This document shows, piece by piece, positions 1 through 14,357 of a DNA stretch of 64,000 nt. Position numbers and translations under genes: made by a program. Origin of the DNA: Chrysomallon squamiferum (Eukaryota; Mollusca; Gastropoda; Neomphalida; Peltospiridae); the NCBI GenBank assembly GCA_012295275.1, contig CM022670.1, positions 4,348,264-4,412,263 on the forward strand. Reading direction: 5' to 3'. Position 1 is the first letter of the stretch, and each line of letters opens with the position of its first letter. The notes under the pieces are model-generated. The model ran no database searches. It had not been told where the DNA came from and worked only from the letters and a program-made list of their open reading frames with translations.

Positions 1-101
1 TTTGATAATTTAGTTTACTTTTTTAAATATTCTAAAATTATTATAATGTATAGGTTATTATTTTATTTAATTTTATTTTACTATTATTTCTACTGTTACT
101 G

Positions 102-148
<47 letters not shown>

Positions 149-918
149 CGAGTAATGAAATACTTAAAATGCTCTGTATGAATTTAAATATTTGTAATAG
201 TTTTAATTATTATTATTATTTTTAAATTATTGTTTAATTTTTATTTAGCTTTTTTGCATCATAACTAATAATAATTATTTTACAATATACAGAGTTTCTA
301 ATAATTAAAAAACAATAACAATTAATATATATTAGAGTTTTGTATATCTGAAATAGAGAGTGCAATATTCCTATTTTATATTTACATACATTCATGCACA
401 CAAGCAAAAATGTTTTAATAATTTTGTGGTTTTTGAAATGCATGACAATAGATAACAGAATTTTCTATTAATATAAAACAAATTACTGCATCAACTTATA
501 ATGAATGGAAAACAAAATAGTAAAATATAGTAAATATACTACAGTTTTTAACTTGTTGTTCCCCCATTTATTAGTTTATAAAATTTATGTACCATTTTTC
601 TTATTAAAATAAAAATATATTATATTAAATATATCCTAGATTTTAAAATGTGATAATTTTTGTGGATTTTGCATTAATAAATTATCTTTTATTGAATATA
701 ATTCGATTTTTGAAATGCACTTTTCTTTAGTTTTCTTCTTATTATTATATTCCTAGATATTCCAAGATGAGGAAAAGCACAGCCATGCAAAGCATTATTA
801 TTACTGATATTTTAATTTTAAAACCACTTCAAACCTTGTGAATTGTTTGTAACACAAATACTGATAATTATATTAGATATATTTTTTTGTTAATTTTCTG
901 ATTTGTTTGTTTCTCTAG
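1..918 (+). other. Intron of the GRAF-like gene (5' boundary outside window)
   Basis: This AT-rich stretch ends in a canonical acceptor (a T/C tract then TAG) just before the first visible exon at 919. It contains an (ATT)n microsatellite at about 104-147. No conserved reading frame was seen, and short ORFs here lack splice or homology support. Upstream exons of the gene (BAR, PH and RhoGAP domains in this family) must lie beyond the left edge. Confidence 0.7.
104..147. repeat. (ATT)n microsatellite
   Basis: About fifteen ATT units, nearly perfect. Confidence 0.95.
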
Positions 919-3862
919 GTTTTGAAACACACAGCAATACTAGCAGTAGTTCAGATTCACTGAACAACTCCAAGCCTACGCACCAATCACACTTGCCTAA
1001 AATGGCTTCACCTAAGCTGGATGGAATTCGTCGAGGGTCAAACAGTGCAATAACATACTCCAACGTCAGTGTTAGTGCAATGGGTAAACATCTGTTTTTC
1101 TAAAAAGAAAATTAATCTTCTCTTTTCTTTTTTTATTATTATTATTATTTATATTTTTTAATTTATTTTTTGTATGGTTGCAGTCCAATTTTACATTGTT
1201 TTTGCACAGGTGACAGTTTTAAAGCAGTTTTCTAGTTCAAATTTGCTAATTTACCTTCAGTTATTAGAAGAATAATGCTTGGTTTTTAAAAAAAAAAGTT
1301 TAATTGATTTTCTTTTTAAATTTAATTTGTTTTTATTTTTATTTTATTGTATTTACTAAATAGTTTATTTCATTGAATATATTAGTAAAATAAGGATTGT
1401 GTCTGCTGTAATTATAATTTTTCAGTTCTTGATAAATTATACATTTGAAATATCACAAAAAAAATAAAAAATGACCTATATATTTGAACATTTTATCCAG
1501 TTTGTGAATGTTAAAATCCTATATTACTTTAAAAAAGAAAAAGAAAAAAATGTCTGTATGTCTGTCTATCTACCTATGTCAAAAGTAAAAAAGAAATTTG
1601 CATATGCTTACTAAATAAGTTCAGTGTGAATATTTTAAAGTAATTTGTCTTTTTGTTTTCTTTTCCAGCAAACAGATTTAACATTGGAAGTGGAGCAGAT
1701 GCACCAACCTTGTAAGTAAAGTTTTAAAATAACAGCATTATTTTTAAACATTTGCTCACTTTAGAAACTTTTGCTTTAATTAATAATGCAGTTGCTTTCT
1801 TACCAACTTCTGACATTTCTTTGAAGTTGTGTTTACTTTTCTCTCTTATGAAATAAGGTCACACACAATATAATGAAAGTTATTTTCAGTAACTTTATAA
1901 TTAAAGGCTGGTGGCAGAAAATGAATTTATGTGATTTTTGTGAATGTTTATGTGCTATGCAAAATTACTTTTTGCTTCTTTTTTTTTTCTCTTTATTAAA
2001 AGTGAGTTTATATTTCAGTGGCAGCGTTAAAAAGAGATCATCAAATGATTACAGTGCACCTGGAACACCTGTTATGTAAGTACAACAAGTAGAAATACTT
2101 AAAATAATTAAATAATCATTTAAAATACTTTACAACATAATATTAATAACACATGAATTGTATTAGGCAGTGGTTTTTTTCACAACTAGTTTTCCAAAGT
2201 TGTTGATTCTTTTCTGTGGGGAAAATGTATAAAGAAGTTTCCTTGCTGTTAAAAAAAAAGAATAACCCACTGCATAGCAGTAGCAGGTTTCTTTTCTTCA
2301 TGGTTTATATGTGTATGTCACATTAATTTGAAATTAAAATGTGTTGAGTGTCATTATGTGAAATAAATCTTCCTTCTACTTATGTGTACTGTGACTGTTT
2401 TAATGTAGGAATTCGTCACTACACACAAGTATGACTGGCAGTATAGGAAGTACTTCAAGCAGTACAAACAAAGCGCCTGGAAGGTAAATATTACATTCCA
2501 TTCTCCCTCAGTCTTCACTGTCAATAAAGTTTAGTTATTCTTAATGTTAATAATTTTAAATGTTTCAAGTATTTTTATAGCAGTAGTAATGGGTGTTTAT
2601 GGTTATGGGAGGTATTTGTATGTGTAAACATACATTTTATTTTATTTTATTTTATTTTATTTTATTTTATTTTATTTTATTTTTTAGGCCCCCTGATACA
2701 TACAGAATAGTTCATTTTGCTTATAATTAATTTTTATTTAGCTACAAATGTCTTTGTTTGCAGTGTAATCAACTTTATTTTGCTTATTTGGTTTATATTT
2801 CCTGTTAAATATTTAATATTACTGTGTTTAAAAACCTAGCTTTAAATTTTAAAATATATTTATTACATTTAATGATTTATAGAAATATTAGATTTATTTT
2901 CATACATAATTTTGAATATTTTGTTATTTTTCTTTCATAATTTAAAGTATGAGTATTAATTAATTAATTACATTCATTGTTAACTTTTTATTTTGATTTT
3001 TTTGTTAACTTCATAGTATGGTACATAACAATAATAAATAATTTTTTTGTTCTCATAAACACTGGATAGTTAGTTAAATCTGTAAATTGAATTCTCTGTT
3101 AACAGGACAGTCCGGGCACTATATCAGTGTACAGCAGAGAATGAAACAGAATTATCTTTTGAAGCAAATCAACTCATATATAATGGTATGTTTATACATT
3201 TTTGTAAATAATTCACTTGTCATCATAACACATACAGCTTTTCTGCTGCATTGTAATCATGAGGTTAAACCTTTTTTAAACAGTTTTCTTCTTATTGTAA
3301 AATATTCTCCTTTTCTGCTGCATTGTAACTGATAATTATTAAAGGCAACAGCTAACATGGTCTTATGGTGTTACATGTATTTTTATAATACTTAAGTCTT
3401 AATTTTTTCTTTTCTTACTAATTTGTCATGCAAGTTTATTTTTCAGGTCAGTAAATCAGTGTTGATTATGGTTTATATTCGAATTTATATTGAATTAAAT
3501 TATTTTTTAATTATCATCTTTATTATATTTTGATTTTTTTATTTCATTGAACTAATTAGTTGGTTCAATTTTCTTTTCTTTTTCTTTGATTTTTTCATGT
3601 GTTGATAATTTGAATTTTTGTGATTTTGTAGAAAAGATCTTTCAGTATAAATGTGTTGGTTACCAAAAATCTGTGGCTTTATATCAGCACCTTCAAAAAT
3701 ATTTCATCTTTTCAGAGATTTTAGTATTTTATTATTCTGGGTAACCTAAAGTTTTCTTTTTGATTTTCAGTTAAATATTCCAAAGAACCTCACTGGCTGG
3801 AGGGCTCAATAAATGGAAAGTATGGTCTGATTCCTGAAAACTATGTAGAATTCATAGACTGA
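919..3862 (+). CDS. GRAF-family Rho GTPase-activating protein, C-terminal part (Ser/Thr-rich linker + SH3)
   Basis: Six coding exons join in one frame to a stop: 919-1083, 1669-1711, 2019-2075, 2409-2483, 3106-3185 and 3771-3862. All introns are GT-AG. The visible 169 residues start mid-codon because the gene continues off the left edge. The first ~110 residues are rich in Ser, Thr, Asn and Gly, like the linker between RhoGAP and SH3 in ARHGAP26/10/42. The last ~58 form an SH3 domain: RALYQCTAENETELSF, then KEPHWLEGSINGKYG, ending in LIPENYVEFID. The WLEG..NGK.GLIPENYVEF signature is characteristic of GRAF proteins. In that family BAR-PH binds curved membrane, RhoGAP acts on RhoA/Cdc42, and SH3 binds proline-rich partners such as FAK and dynamin (family knowledge). 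The vertebrate paralogue cannot be assigned because the family duplicated in vertebrates. Confidence 0.9.
2635..2685. repeat. (TTTTA)n microsatellite in GRAF-like intron
   Basis: About ten pentamer units ending at TTTTTAGG. No exon follows the AG in frame. Confidence 0.9.
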
Positions 3863-6800
3863 CAGCAGTTGCCAGCATGAGTGTACTCTGCATCATCAGG
3901 ATTCATATGGAATCCTTTTTTACTCTCTCTCTTTTTTTCTCTTTAAAATCAAAAACAAAACTTGAATCATGTTGTAAAAGAAATTTTTGGAGAAATGAGA
4001 AATAAGTAAAATGGATTCTTTGCCTGTTTCAATAACTGGCAACAGTGTGGAAATTAAGAATAGATCTTTTCAAGGCTTTATCCAGTTATTGAAGACTAAC
4101 CACTGGTAGCTTGAAGTCTTATATCAGTCTAATTTGTAGATCAAATATCGGAAACTTTGAAGCAAAGAAAAAAAAAAAAGTTTTTAATTTTATTGTAATA
4201 ACTGTCTACAGCTTGAAGAATAAAAATGAAAAATGAGATTGACCTTTTCTGGATGATGTACTGATATCAACGATCATGAAGATTGACCACTGATACCTAC
4301 CTTTGTTGTATACTACTTTATTAGAAGCAGGACTTCTGTACACCACTGCTGCCAGATAGAATGACCATTCTTTATACCAAGTTGAGTTGCCTTGTGTTGT
4401 TTGTTCACATGTGCGGAGTCGTATCTATCACATTGCAATGGGAAACAAAATTATGCATACATGTATGAGATAGTCTTAATTGTTTAAATGTCTTCTTTGG
4501 TTTTATTTTTTTAATTTTTTTTTTTTTCATAAGCAGATGGCAAGGTATTTTATGTTTTATTATTATTTATTTTTGTTGTTGGGTTTCTTTGTTCTGTTCT
4601 TCTTCTTTTTTCTTTTTTTTAAAATTATTCAGATTATACATTGTTGTTAACTATTTTACATAACATATCATGTAGCAAATACTGGTTTGAAAGTATAGAT
4701 TTTATGACAGTTATAAATGTTTTAACTTGTTTGTTTATATATAAATTTATCTCTCATTCTCTTACATTATATTTGCAAGGGATGTTGTAAAAATAGATGT
4801 CCGTTTCTTTTTATCCTGAATGGTAATAACAGTTTTAAACAACAAAATCCATTTCATCAAAATATTTGGTGCAAAACAGTTTTCTTTCTATTTGCTTCAT
4901 AGAATATTTCAGTTGATTTTTTTTTGTTTTCTTTAATGATTTGATCAAATTGCTGTGACTTTAAATAATGTTGCAAAAGTCAAATCCTCTGTGTAGGTCC
5001 AAAGAGGCTGTGCTTTTTAATTTCCAGTATTCATTATCAGTAATTAAATATTTCTTTTGTTTTAATGTAAATTGTCAAGCATGATGAAGGACTATGTCTT
5101 TCCTTGCCGTTTTTCTTTTTTTGTTGCTTTATTAAATGTTAAAGTTAATATTATTATTTTTTCTGTTTAAAATTTGTAAAGTAATAATCATCAGTCAGCA
5201 GTTTGAAATAACATTTACCATAGCTGAAATAATAAAAAAATGTCTTGTGCTTTCTGAGTATCCAGATAAATAAGTTTAATTAAAAAATACAATATAATAT
5301 AGAGTAAATGATAAATATTAAATTTCTATTACATTTAAAACCAAAATTTGTTAATACATATGAAAACCACTTTGTATAATCACTGTTATATTTACCAAGT
5401 AATATAGTAAACAAATAGTGATTGTAGCTTATAATAGAAATAGTTGCTTGTTGAAATAATTGTTAAAATGATATTATAAAATTTGTTTTCATTTGATAAT
5501 AATTTTATCGATTGAACTTTTGTTAAAAATGTTATCAGATGTTTGCTGTGCATTATTTTTATTCAGCAGACAGTTTTATATCCTCAGAATCAAAAAGGTT
5601 ATTACGACATTGTTGATGTAATGAATTATCACTAAGAACCACAAAGAAAGACCACTGTTTAGGACCACACAGTACTTAAACCAGAGCTGTCAGAATTTGA
5701 ACACTTTTTTATTTTTATCATTTAGAAACATCATTTTATTTGTTAATAAATTCTTATTTATTTTAAGAAAAAAACAAAATTATACTGGCTCAAAATGTAT
5801 GTTCCAGGTATTTTATCATTTAGCTAAATTTTATTTAAAAAAAAAAGAAAAGAAGAATGTATTCTAACTTTTAAAAAATTTCTTGAATAATACAACATTC
5901 CAAAGGTCTGATAATCAAAATAAATGTATAAAATGGGTGTTATTGACTTCTTTTTTTTCTTTTTTTTTTAAATTTGGGGGTTTTAATGTTGTTATTTTTT
6001 GTTTGTGTTTTTATTATTATTTTTTAAATTAAATATTGATGTATAACAGTTCACTTTGGGTAATGTCTTGTTCACACTGAAAAAGAAAAAAGTTCTGTTC
6101 ATTTCCATTTATAGTGATTCTGTATTTAGTTGAAAAAAAGAAAGAAAAGAAGTTATAAATGTTCAGAATATGTATAATAGTTGAATTACAAAACAGATTC
6201 TCATTTTCTTCATTAATTGAATGATTGGAATTGTTCATTTAAATATTGTAGCTGTTTTTCTTATCTTTTTTTTTATCTTTTTTTTTTTCTGTCTGTATAT
6301 CTCCAACCAAATTAGACCAGTGATTTGATCGTCACATTTAAATAATAATGTAATTTACTGGTTGAGAAATTTAATAATCCACTGATAACAGTCAGTGTTT
6401 TTGATTTGCTAGTTTCTGCTTCAGAAACCAGTTATATTTACAGTTTTCTCTATTTTTACTTAATGACAAATATCAAAATTGATAGGACAATTTACAATGT
6501 AAATCAGTATAATTTGAAATATATAAAGACTCAGGGAATTATATTTTAAGATTAAAAATATCTTCTTTTCATGTTCAGTCGTGATAAACTAGTGGTTGTA
6601 CATGTAACCGGAGCACAATTTTATTTTATACTTTAAACATATGTTTTTTTCTTAGCTAAAAGAATCAGTTACATTATACAAATACTAACATTTGTTCCTT
6701 GTAATGAGTTTTTGTTTGATCTGATTATTTATTTATTTATTATTTAAATATATTTTTGCATAATCTTGTTTTGAAGTAGCAGTAAATTTGTTGAGGAAAC

Positions 6801-7532
6801 GAAATCTAAATTTTTATTTTAATGTCAACATAAAGAACAAAATTTTAATTAAATATTTCCTTGATCTTTAGTGAATTTATAGAAATAAGTATTGAAAACA
6901 ATTTTTTTCTTTTTGCTGTTGAATAAATGTGTTCATTTATGTTTATACATTTTATATTTGTCTACATCTGTTTTTATCAATAACTTTTTTTTATCCAGAC
7001 AAGTGAATACGTACATATATATTAATAATACTTAATCTAGATTTACTGCATGTCACATTAACTGTTCTTCTATTTTTTTCCTATTATTGATATGTTCATC
7101 AATAATTAGGCTACTTTAACCAGATTTTATGGATTCAGGTAGAAAACTTTATGGAAGCCATCTTGAAAAATGGTGGTTCCTTGAAGTTAAAGCTGTTGGG
7201 TATTGTTTGACATTCTTGTACATATAATGGACTAATTTGTGTACACTTTGAAATCATATCAGTATAGTTTTTCTCACCACATCATTCCAGGCAGAAAATA
7301 GAGAAGAAACATATGGTGCATGTTATAACTTTAATATGTAAAAGTGTGTAAATAAATGACATGATTTTTTTTTTTTTTTTAAACTGTATTCATTTATTAC
7401 AAAAGTATTTGCAAAGACATAATTTAGTTATTATACATTTATGTAATTATTGTTATATTCAGTCAGCATACAGTGGTAATTTTTCATTAACATTTTAATT
7501 TTTATATGTTTATGAAACATCTATAATGTTGA

Positions 7533-7563
<31 letters not shown>

Positions 7564-7725
7564 CTTTCTTTTTTTAAATATTAACTTTATGGTGCTTCCG
7601 TTTGAGTGTTTTTATATGAATTCTCATTGGAATAAAACACTAACCGGTTGTATGTGTGATCTATCCTCCATTTCTTGTGTTCATATAGACTATCAAAATG
7701 TATGAAAATTCTTGTTTTTTGTATC

Positions 7726-7760
<35 letters not shown>

Positions 7761-7907
7761 AATAAAGAATTTATGTATGTAAATACTGAATGTCAAGTTT
7801 GTATGATTTACTTTATTTTGATTATGTATCCATATATATATATAATTCTTTTTTTTTTCTCCCACATGTAGAGACACAAAATATTGATATATTTTTTTTT
7901 TATGTCT

Positions 7908-7941
<34 letters not shown>

Positions 7942-9159
7942 GGCTATTTATCTACTTTTATATACAGCATTATATGCAAAGTCTTTAAAAGAATTGTGTG
8001 ATTTGTCTTACTTATTTATTATTCTTTTTTTTTTTCTTAATTTTTTTTTTTCAAATATTATCTTAATGGTTTATTTGTTTGACCATATATATATATATAT
8101 ATAATGCCAAAATAAGTAAAATAATTTTGAAGTGAAAATGAAATGATTATATTTAAAATATATTAAATACAACTGGAACATGCTAAACAAGAAAGGCATG
8201 GTAACAAATTAGAAATCTGGCAAATGGTGATTCTTTACATGCTGATAATTAATTAAAGTCATTACTTTGTTACACATACTTAATTCTGGGAAGATATAAA
8301 GTATATTTATTCAGTTATTGTATATCAGATTAAGATTACTTTTTTTTTTTTTATTTTTTTTTTTTTTTCAATTTTATATTTTTAAATAAATAACCTCTGC
8401 TGACAAAAACATAAATAAGATTGTAAAGAGTTTTACTCGTATTTGTTTTATAGCAATGTAAGCCATGAAGCATTGAAAGTTAAAAACAATTACCAGTAGT
8501 CACAGTTGTTAATTTAGAAAAAGTATGTTAAATATTCAGCCAACAAATCAACCCAAAGGACACCATGATTAAATAAAATGAATATTTTCCCTGACAGTGA
8601 TAAATGATAAATACTTGTGGTGTTGTTTATTGTTTAACAAAAAACACCAACATTATTCTTTGATTAAACTGCCTTATCAGTACCAAAGTAATCCAGTTTT
8701 TGCCAAAATTTAAAATAGTGTAAAAAGTGAACATAAATTGAAGTAACTGATATATCAGTATAAACACAAACTAGAAAGTCACGTGAACTACATAATATTA
8801 AAATGCCTTTTTTTTGGCACATTTAATTTTTTTTTTAAATGAAAGACATCAATAATCTGTATTTCCTTTGTTTTCTTTGATTTTAGAAATGTTTTTTTTT
8901 AGTACATTTGTATATCCTTCTGACTTTCACATAGCTACTGTTTATATTATTTTTCAAAATTACAACTATCATATTGTAATACAAATGACAACTATAGTGA
9001 ACTATTTCTGTAAATTAATATTTTGTGAAAATTGTGTCTTTTTACTTCTATGACTGTCTTAATTTTGTAGTGATTTTAAATATTACAAAAGTGCTATTAT
9101 GATTTATTTAAAAAATAAATTCATTTCACTTGTACAATTTTATAAAATTCATTGTCAAA

Positions 9160-9204
<45 letters not shown>

Positions 9205-10947
9205 TAATAATAAAATATTTAAGGAGGATATTTGGTTTGTTGCTCAGTATTTAAAAATAATCAATCATGATACCATTAATGTCAAATTCATTTAATTACT
9301 TCTGTTTCAGCGTGAATTTGAAATTACAGTTTATCCAATTTTCAAAACCAGATACAAAATTAAGGTATTTAAAAATATCTGGTAAAGACATAATCTTAAA
9401 AAAAAAAAAATATTAAATTTAAAAAAAAGAGAAAAATTATATATTTTATATGTGTATGTGTAAATAAATAAATCGACTCAAAAGTAGCATATCACAAATA
9501 TATTTTTAATATTTATGCATGCTTATTTTTTGCTTTCAGTTTTCACCCTTTTCGTCTTTTTTTTTTCTTCTATTTCTGTTTGATACAACTTTTAAATTTA
9601 AAGTGAAATAAAAACTTCTATTGTGGTCACCTTGAAGATTATTTTACTAATTTTCTGAAATTTGAATACTAAATACAATAATTGACACTGTTCAGACTAT
9701 ATATTTGATGTTTATCGTCATTAGTTTTTATTAAAAGTCAATGTGACCAAGTTACAGAAATCCACCATGGAGTTTAATTACAATTTTAATTCAAGTACTT
9801 AAATATTTTAAAATCTATGTATCCCTAATGCTAACAAAATCCTATTTCCGTAGTTTTCAAAATTAATGGAAATAGTCTGTGATGTCAAAATTTTATTTCC
9901 ATTAACTTATAAAGTTATGCCCTTGATTATACAAATTTTGTTCTTCTAAACTGTGTATTGTATTTCGATGTGTAAAGATTATTGGTATGTAGATTTTTTA
10001 ATCAGAATATATCCATTAAATGAAAGGTTATTCTTAGAGGTTTAGTTTTTTTCTTTTCTTTTTTGTTAAGTAACAATTAAAATATTTTTGTTAGGGTCTT
10101 GTTCAACAAGTGTAAAATAACAAAAACATTTGAAAAAAAATAATATTATCTTTATGTAGTAATATCTTTCAACTAAATTTATGGACTTTGGGATTTGATT
10201 TTGTTTATTATTTAAATGTTTAAAAATGGTTTATTAAACTAGAAGTATAAAAACATGAGACATTCCATTAAATGATCATATTACTTAACTGTAGGCATTA
10301 TGTAAATAATAAAAGCATTTGTTTCAAATTCAAGAAGTGCAATATTTTCATAAAATTTAAGTAAGTCATATTTTGTTGCACTATAGATTTAAAAAATAGA
10401 TAAAAATAAGAAGTAGATTTTACAGAGCTTGCACAAAAAGAACATAAAAAAATCTTTGTAGTAACATTATATGATTTTACGTCATTCAATGTTTTATCTT
10501 TATATATTTACTGTTGTAAAATATTTCTTTATAAATTTATTCATAATCTAGATAATCCCAGAGACATTGTCAGTTTCATCAGTGTTGCACCTGTATTGTT
10601 GTTTGTATTGTATATAAATATCTTTTGTTTTCCCAAGAAAGAGAGAGAAAAAAAATACATTCGTGTTGCACTTGTTAAATATTAATAAAGCCTGTCTTTG
10701 TTAATTTATGTCTGTTTTTATGTTGCTGCATGTAAATGTTTTTATTTTTTTTATTTTGTTATTATATTTAGGGGATAATTGGGGAAAAAATTAATGAATA
10801 AAGCTCATACATTTTTACAGTTATAACTTGCGTAAATGTAATCCATTTTTATTATTATTTCAGTTATAACATATGTCAATGTTAACAAACTGCACAGGCA
10901 GTATGCAACTAGAATATGAATGACAGCTTAAAACAAAAGATACACTT
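3863..10947 (+). other. GRAF-like 3' UTR and convergent intergenic region
   Basis: No coding exon could be supported over about 7 kb. The plus strand is T-rich with poly-T/poly-A tracts (about 7535-7563, 7729-7758, 7913-7936, 9162-9197). Several AATAAA hexamers could end the GRAF-like transcript, for example at 7351-7356, 10684-10689 and 10797-10802. The sequence does not show which is used, so the UTR could be very long or stop early. ORFs here are Phe/Ile/Lys-rich translations of low-complexity DNA. Confidence 0.5.
10684..10802 (+). terminator. Candidate polyadenylation signals for the GRAF-like gene
   Basis: AATAAA occurs at 10684-10689, followed by a GT/T-rich stretch, and again at 10797-10802. 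These are the last plus-strand signals before the minus-strand signal of the convergent gene at 10948-10953. The distance from the stop codon (nearly 7 kb) makes the assignment tentative. Confidence 0.3.
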
Positions 10948-10953
10948 TTTATT
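10948..10953 (-). terminator. Candidate poly(A) signal of the C16orf87-like gene
   Basis: TTTATT on the plus strand is AATAAA on the minus strand, about 1.04 kb past the stop codon at 11998. The interval is non-coding and plausibly 3' UTR. Other minus-strand AATAAA motifs exist nearby, so this is one candidate. Confidence 0.35.
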
Positions 10954-11333
10954 CATTACTAGGTTTTATTTCAAAATTTTCCTTTGAAACATAACATCCT
11001 TTTCATATAAATTGTAACATGCACTGCAGTCTTTTATTAAGCTTAACTGTATAAAACATCATTTCCAAAGAAGGGACTCAAAAAAATAATAATATAAAAA
11101 TGTCTTAAATAATCAATGGTATCAACCTTAAACTATAAAAATCTGGTTTGTAAACATACATTTTTTTATATAATATAAACTCAAATAAACAAGTGCTTTT
11201 CCAGTCTTCAAGTCAAAACTTTTATCTATTTACTTCATTTTACAAACAGATTTAGCTAATTAAGTCACATCTTTTGAAAAAAAAAAATAATTCAAAGATT
11301 CTAAATATTTTTAGTAAATAGCAACAAAGAATC

Positions 11334-11380
<47 letters not shown>

Positions 11381-11997
11381 TAATTAAAACACTGGCATTG
11401 CTACAAAATTATATTATTTTGATCTGTGGATTACACTTATTTTGCATTCAGTAGAATGCTCAAGAAAGACAAGCCTCAACCATCATTGGGTGTAAACCTA
11501 CACTGTAAGATACACTAACCGGGTAAATTGTATAAAAGTCTTCCAGAATCCATCTTGGACATTAGAATTATGTAAAAGCCACTGTCAGTAAAACGATGTT
11601 TTAATTTTTGTTTCAACACTGATCTATTTCCAAGTGCAAGTGTTTCTCAACAGGTTGTATCTGCTCATAATCAGCAATGTGGATTTTCATCTAACAACTG
11701 GATGGCTTACTAGATTGTTAGCATTTCTTAGTCAAATGGCACCGTGATCAAAATTATTACTAATTTTATTATATCAAATATATCAGTTATTATTTGGAAA
11801 GAAGTACTTATCTCCACTGATATATTTATGATAAGAACAAAATGGACTTGAAATCCATTAATTCAATCACCAACACATTTCTTCATAGTACAGCAATAAT
11901 AAAGCATACAGTTTGAAAAATTGCTTCTTTTCAATAAAATGATTGAGATTTTCTCCCTTTCCAGGATGATTTTCATTTTCAGATGCTTTGCATGGTG

Positions 11998-14247
11998 TCA
12001 GAAAGGTTTAAAATTCTGTACAGACATTTTTCTGTTCAGTTCGGCAAGGACGATGGAATACTGCAAAGCTTTCTCAGGCGGCACATTGGCAAACATGTCT
12101 TCCTCTGGAGGTGGCTTCACTTCTGAAATTGAAAATGTATCTAAATCAGTATCCACTGTCACTAATTGTTACTTAAATGAATGGCAGAAACAAATTAGAA
12201 ATAGAAAGTTTGCTTTGTCTTTCATGGTATTGCTGGTACATGCCTTCATTATAAAAAGTAATAAACATTTATGAAAACCATACCCTTGTCATTTTAAGGG
12301 AGCATATTAAAACTGTTTTTTCTCCTTCAGTACTAAAGGTAAATACTAAAACAGAAAGATAAACAAAATGTGAAACAACAAACGTTTCAAAATCAAAAAA
12401 TAAATGATGATGAGGTTGACTGTGACTGCATAACTCAAAATAACATTAAAACCAGTTTTTCTATATCAGCATTAAATGAAGAGAATTAAGAAAAAAACCT
12501 AGATAGAAAGGATAGAATTTTTTTTTTTTTTTCGATGTTACGTGTAATGTATTAAATCACAACAAACCTTTTGCTACTTTGTCTTCAGATTTTGACCTAT
12601 TTAACGAGCCCTTTGGACGACCCCTCCTTTTCTTAGAACTGTCATTCACATTCTTAAACAAGGACACAAGTGTTTAAATTTACTTGAAATCTCTTGCATT
12701 TAATATAATTATTAAAATTGTACATGAAATACAGGAAAAGATACAGACAATACATTTAAATATAAACATCTATTCTTATAAGTAACTTCACAGAATATAC
12801 TCACTTTATCATTTATGCACATGAAAGAATACACAGAAAGAGTTATGTTTATATATATAGAGAGAGAGAGAGAATATAAATAAATAAAATTATAAATACC
12901 TTAAATAAGATAATTAAGATACTGAAAATTGAAAATATTTTACTCAGTGGCAAATAATAAATAATAATAATGATAGTGTATCTGTATTAATACACTACTA
13001 AGAAAACAGTTGCATACCAAGATATAAATAATATGCAGGTTTACTAAAAAAATGTTTTAGTTTCTCTTATTCCTATCAATCTACAAACCTCAGTTTTGCT
13101 TTCACTTTTAGTTCTAAATCTTTTTGTTGTGTATTCAATATCTAAAGGATTGAAAAAGTCTGGTCTAACTCGTTTCGTCCTAACTGATCTTGTTTGTTTT
13201 GGCATGTTATCTTCTTTTCCAGGAGGACTTTCTGAATTATGACAAAAAAATAAAAAATGAAAATGTTAAGTATAATATTTAACCATAAAACTGTATTTCA
13301 TGGATTATGCTTAAAGATCAAAAAACATATTCAAAAGATTTTTTTTTTGAAATATTTTACGTAACAATGAATGCATTGGCTGTAATAAAAAAATAAAAAA
13401 AAATAAAAATAAACAACATCAGAACTAAAAAAAGTTTCAGTGCCACCACTCTATTCTTATCAATTAGCATCAAGTGAATTAAAGAACACAAATTTTTAAC
13501 ACTTATAAATGGAATGCTGTTGAAAAATATCAGGACATTATAATTTTTATAATTCTATTAATAAATCAATGACCAAGAGACCCCTCTGAATGATTCTTAC
13601 TAGTTATTTTGTTATTTTGTTTTTGTGTAATTTTTCTATAAAACTGCATTCTTGGATTTGTACCTTTGTCTTCAGATGTTCCAGAAAGACGTCGACATGG
13701 GAAAGTGAAACCACATGCACATGACTTACATGCTACAGGTATCTGAAAATAAAGAAGCATAAAAAAAGGCACAAATTATAATCCACTTGAAATTTATGAA
13801 AATTATTTTTCAGCTGTATTCTTTATAATTTACACTAATAATAATAATAACAAGAACAGCAACAATAATATTAACAAAAGTAAGTAATGACAAGAACAGT
13901 AATAATAATAATAAAAATAATAGTTGTAGTAGTAGTAGTAGCAGTAGAGGTAATAATTACTGTATAACAAAAATATATATATAAATCATAAATGATTATT
14001 AAGAGCTGAACACATCATGTCTTTTTGTGGACTTACTAAATTTCTCACCATATGTTACAGTTGTAGTTCTGCAGTAATTTATTATTAAATGTCAAACATA
14101 ACTGTTTTGATTTTGCATGCTATTCTTAATTTAAATCAAGAACAGTCATATACTTTGCAGCCAGTGGAACAAGACTTGAAGTTGACAAAATTGCATTTAT
14201 ACTTCTGTTTTATTTCTGCTATACTTTTGAAAACAAATAAAGAAATA

Positions 14248-14290
<43 letters not shown>

Positions 14291-14323
14291 AATTAATAAA
14301 TAATACATACAAATAATAATATA

Positions 14324-14357
<34 letters not shown>
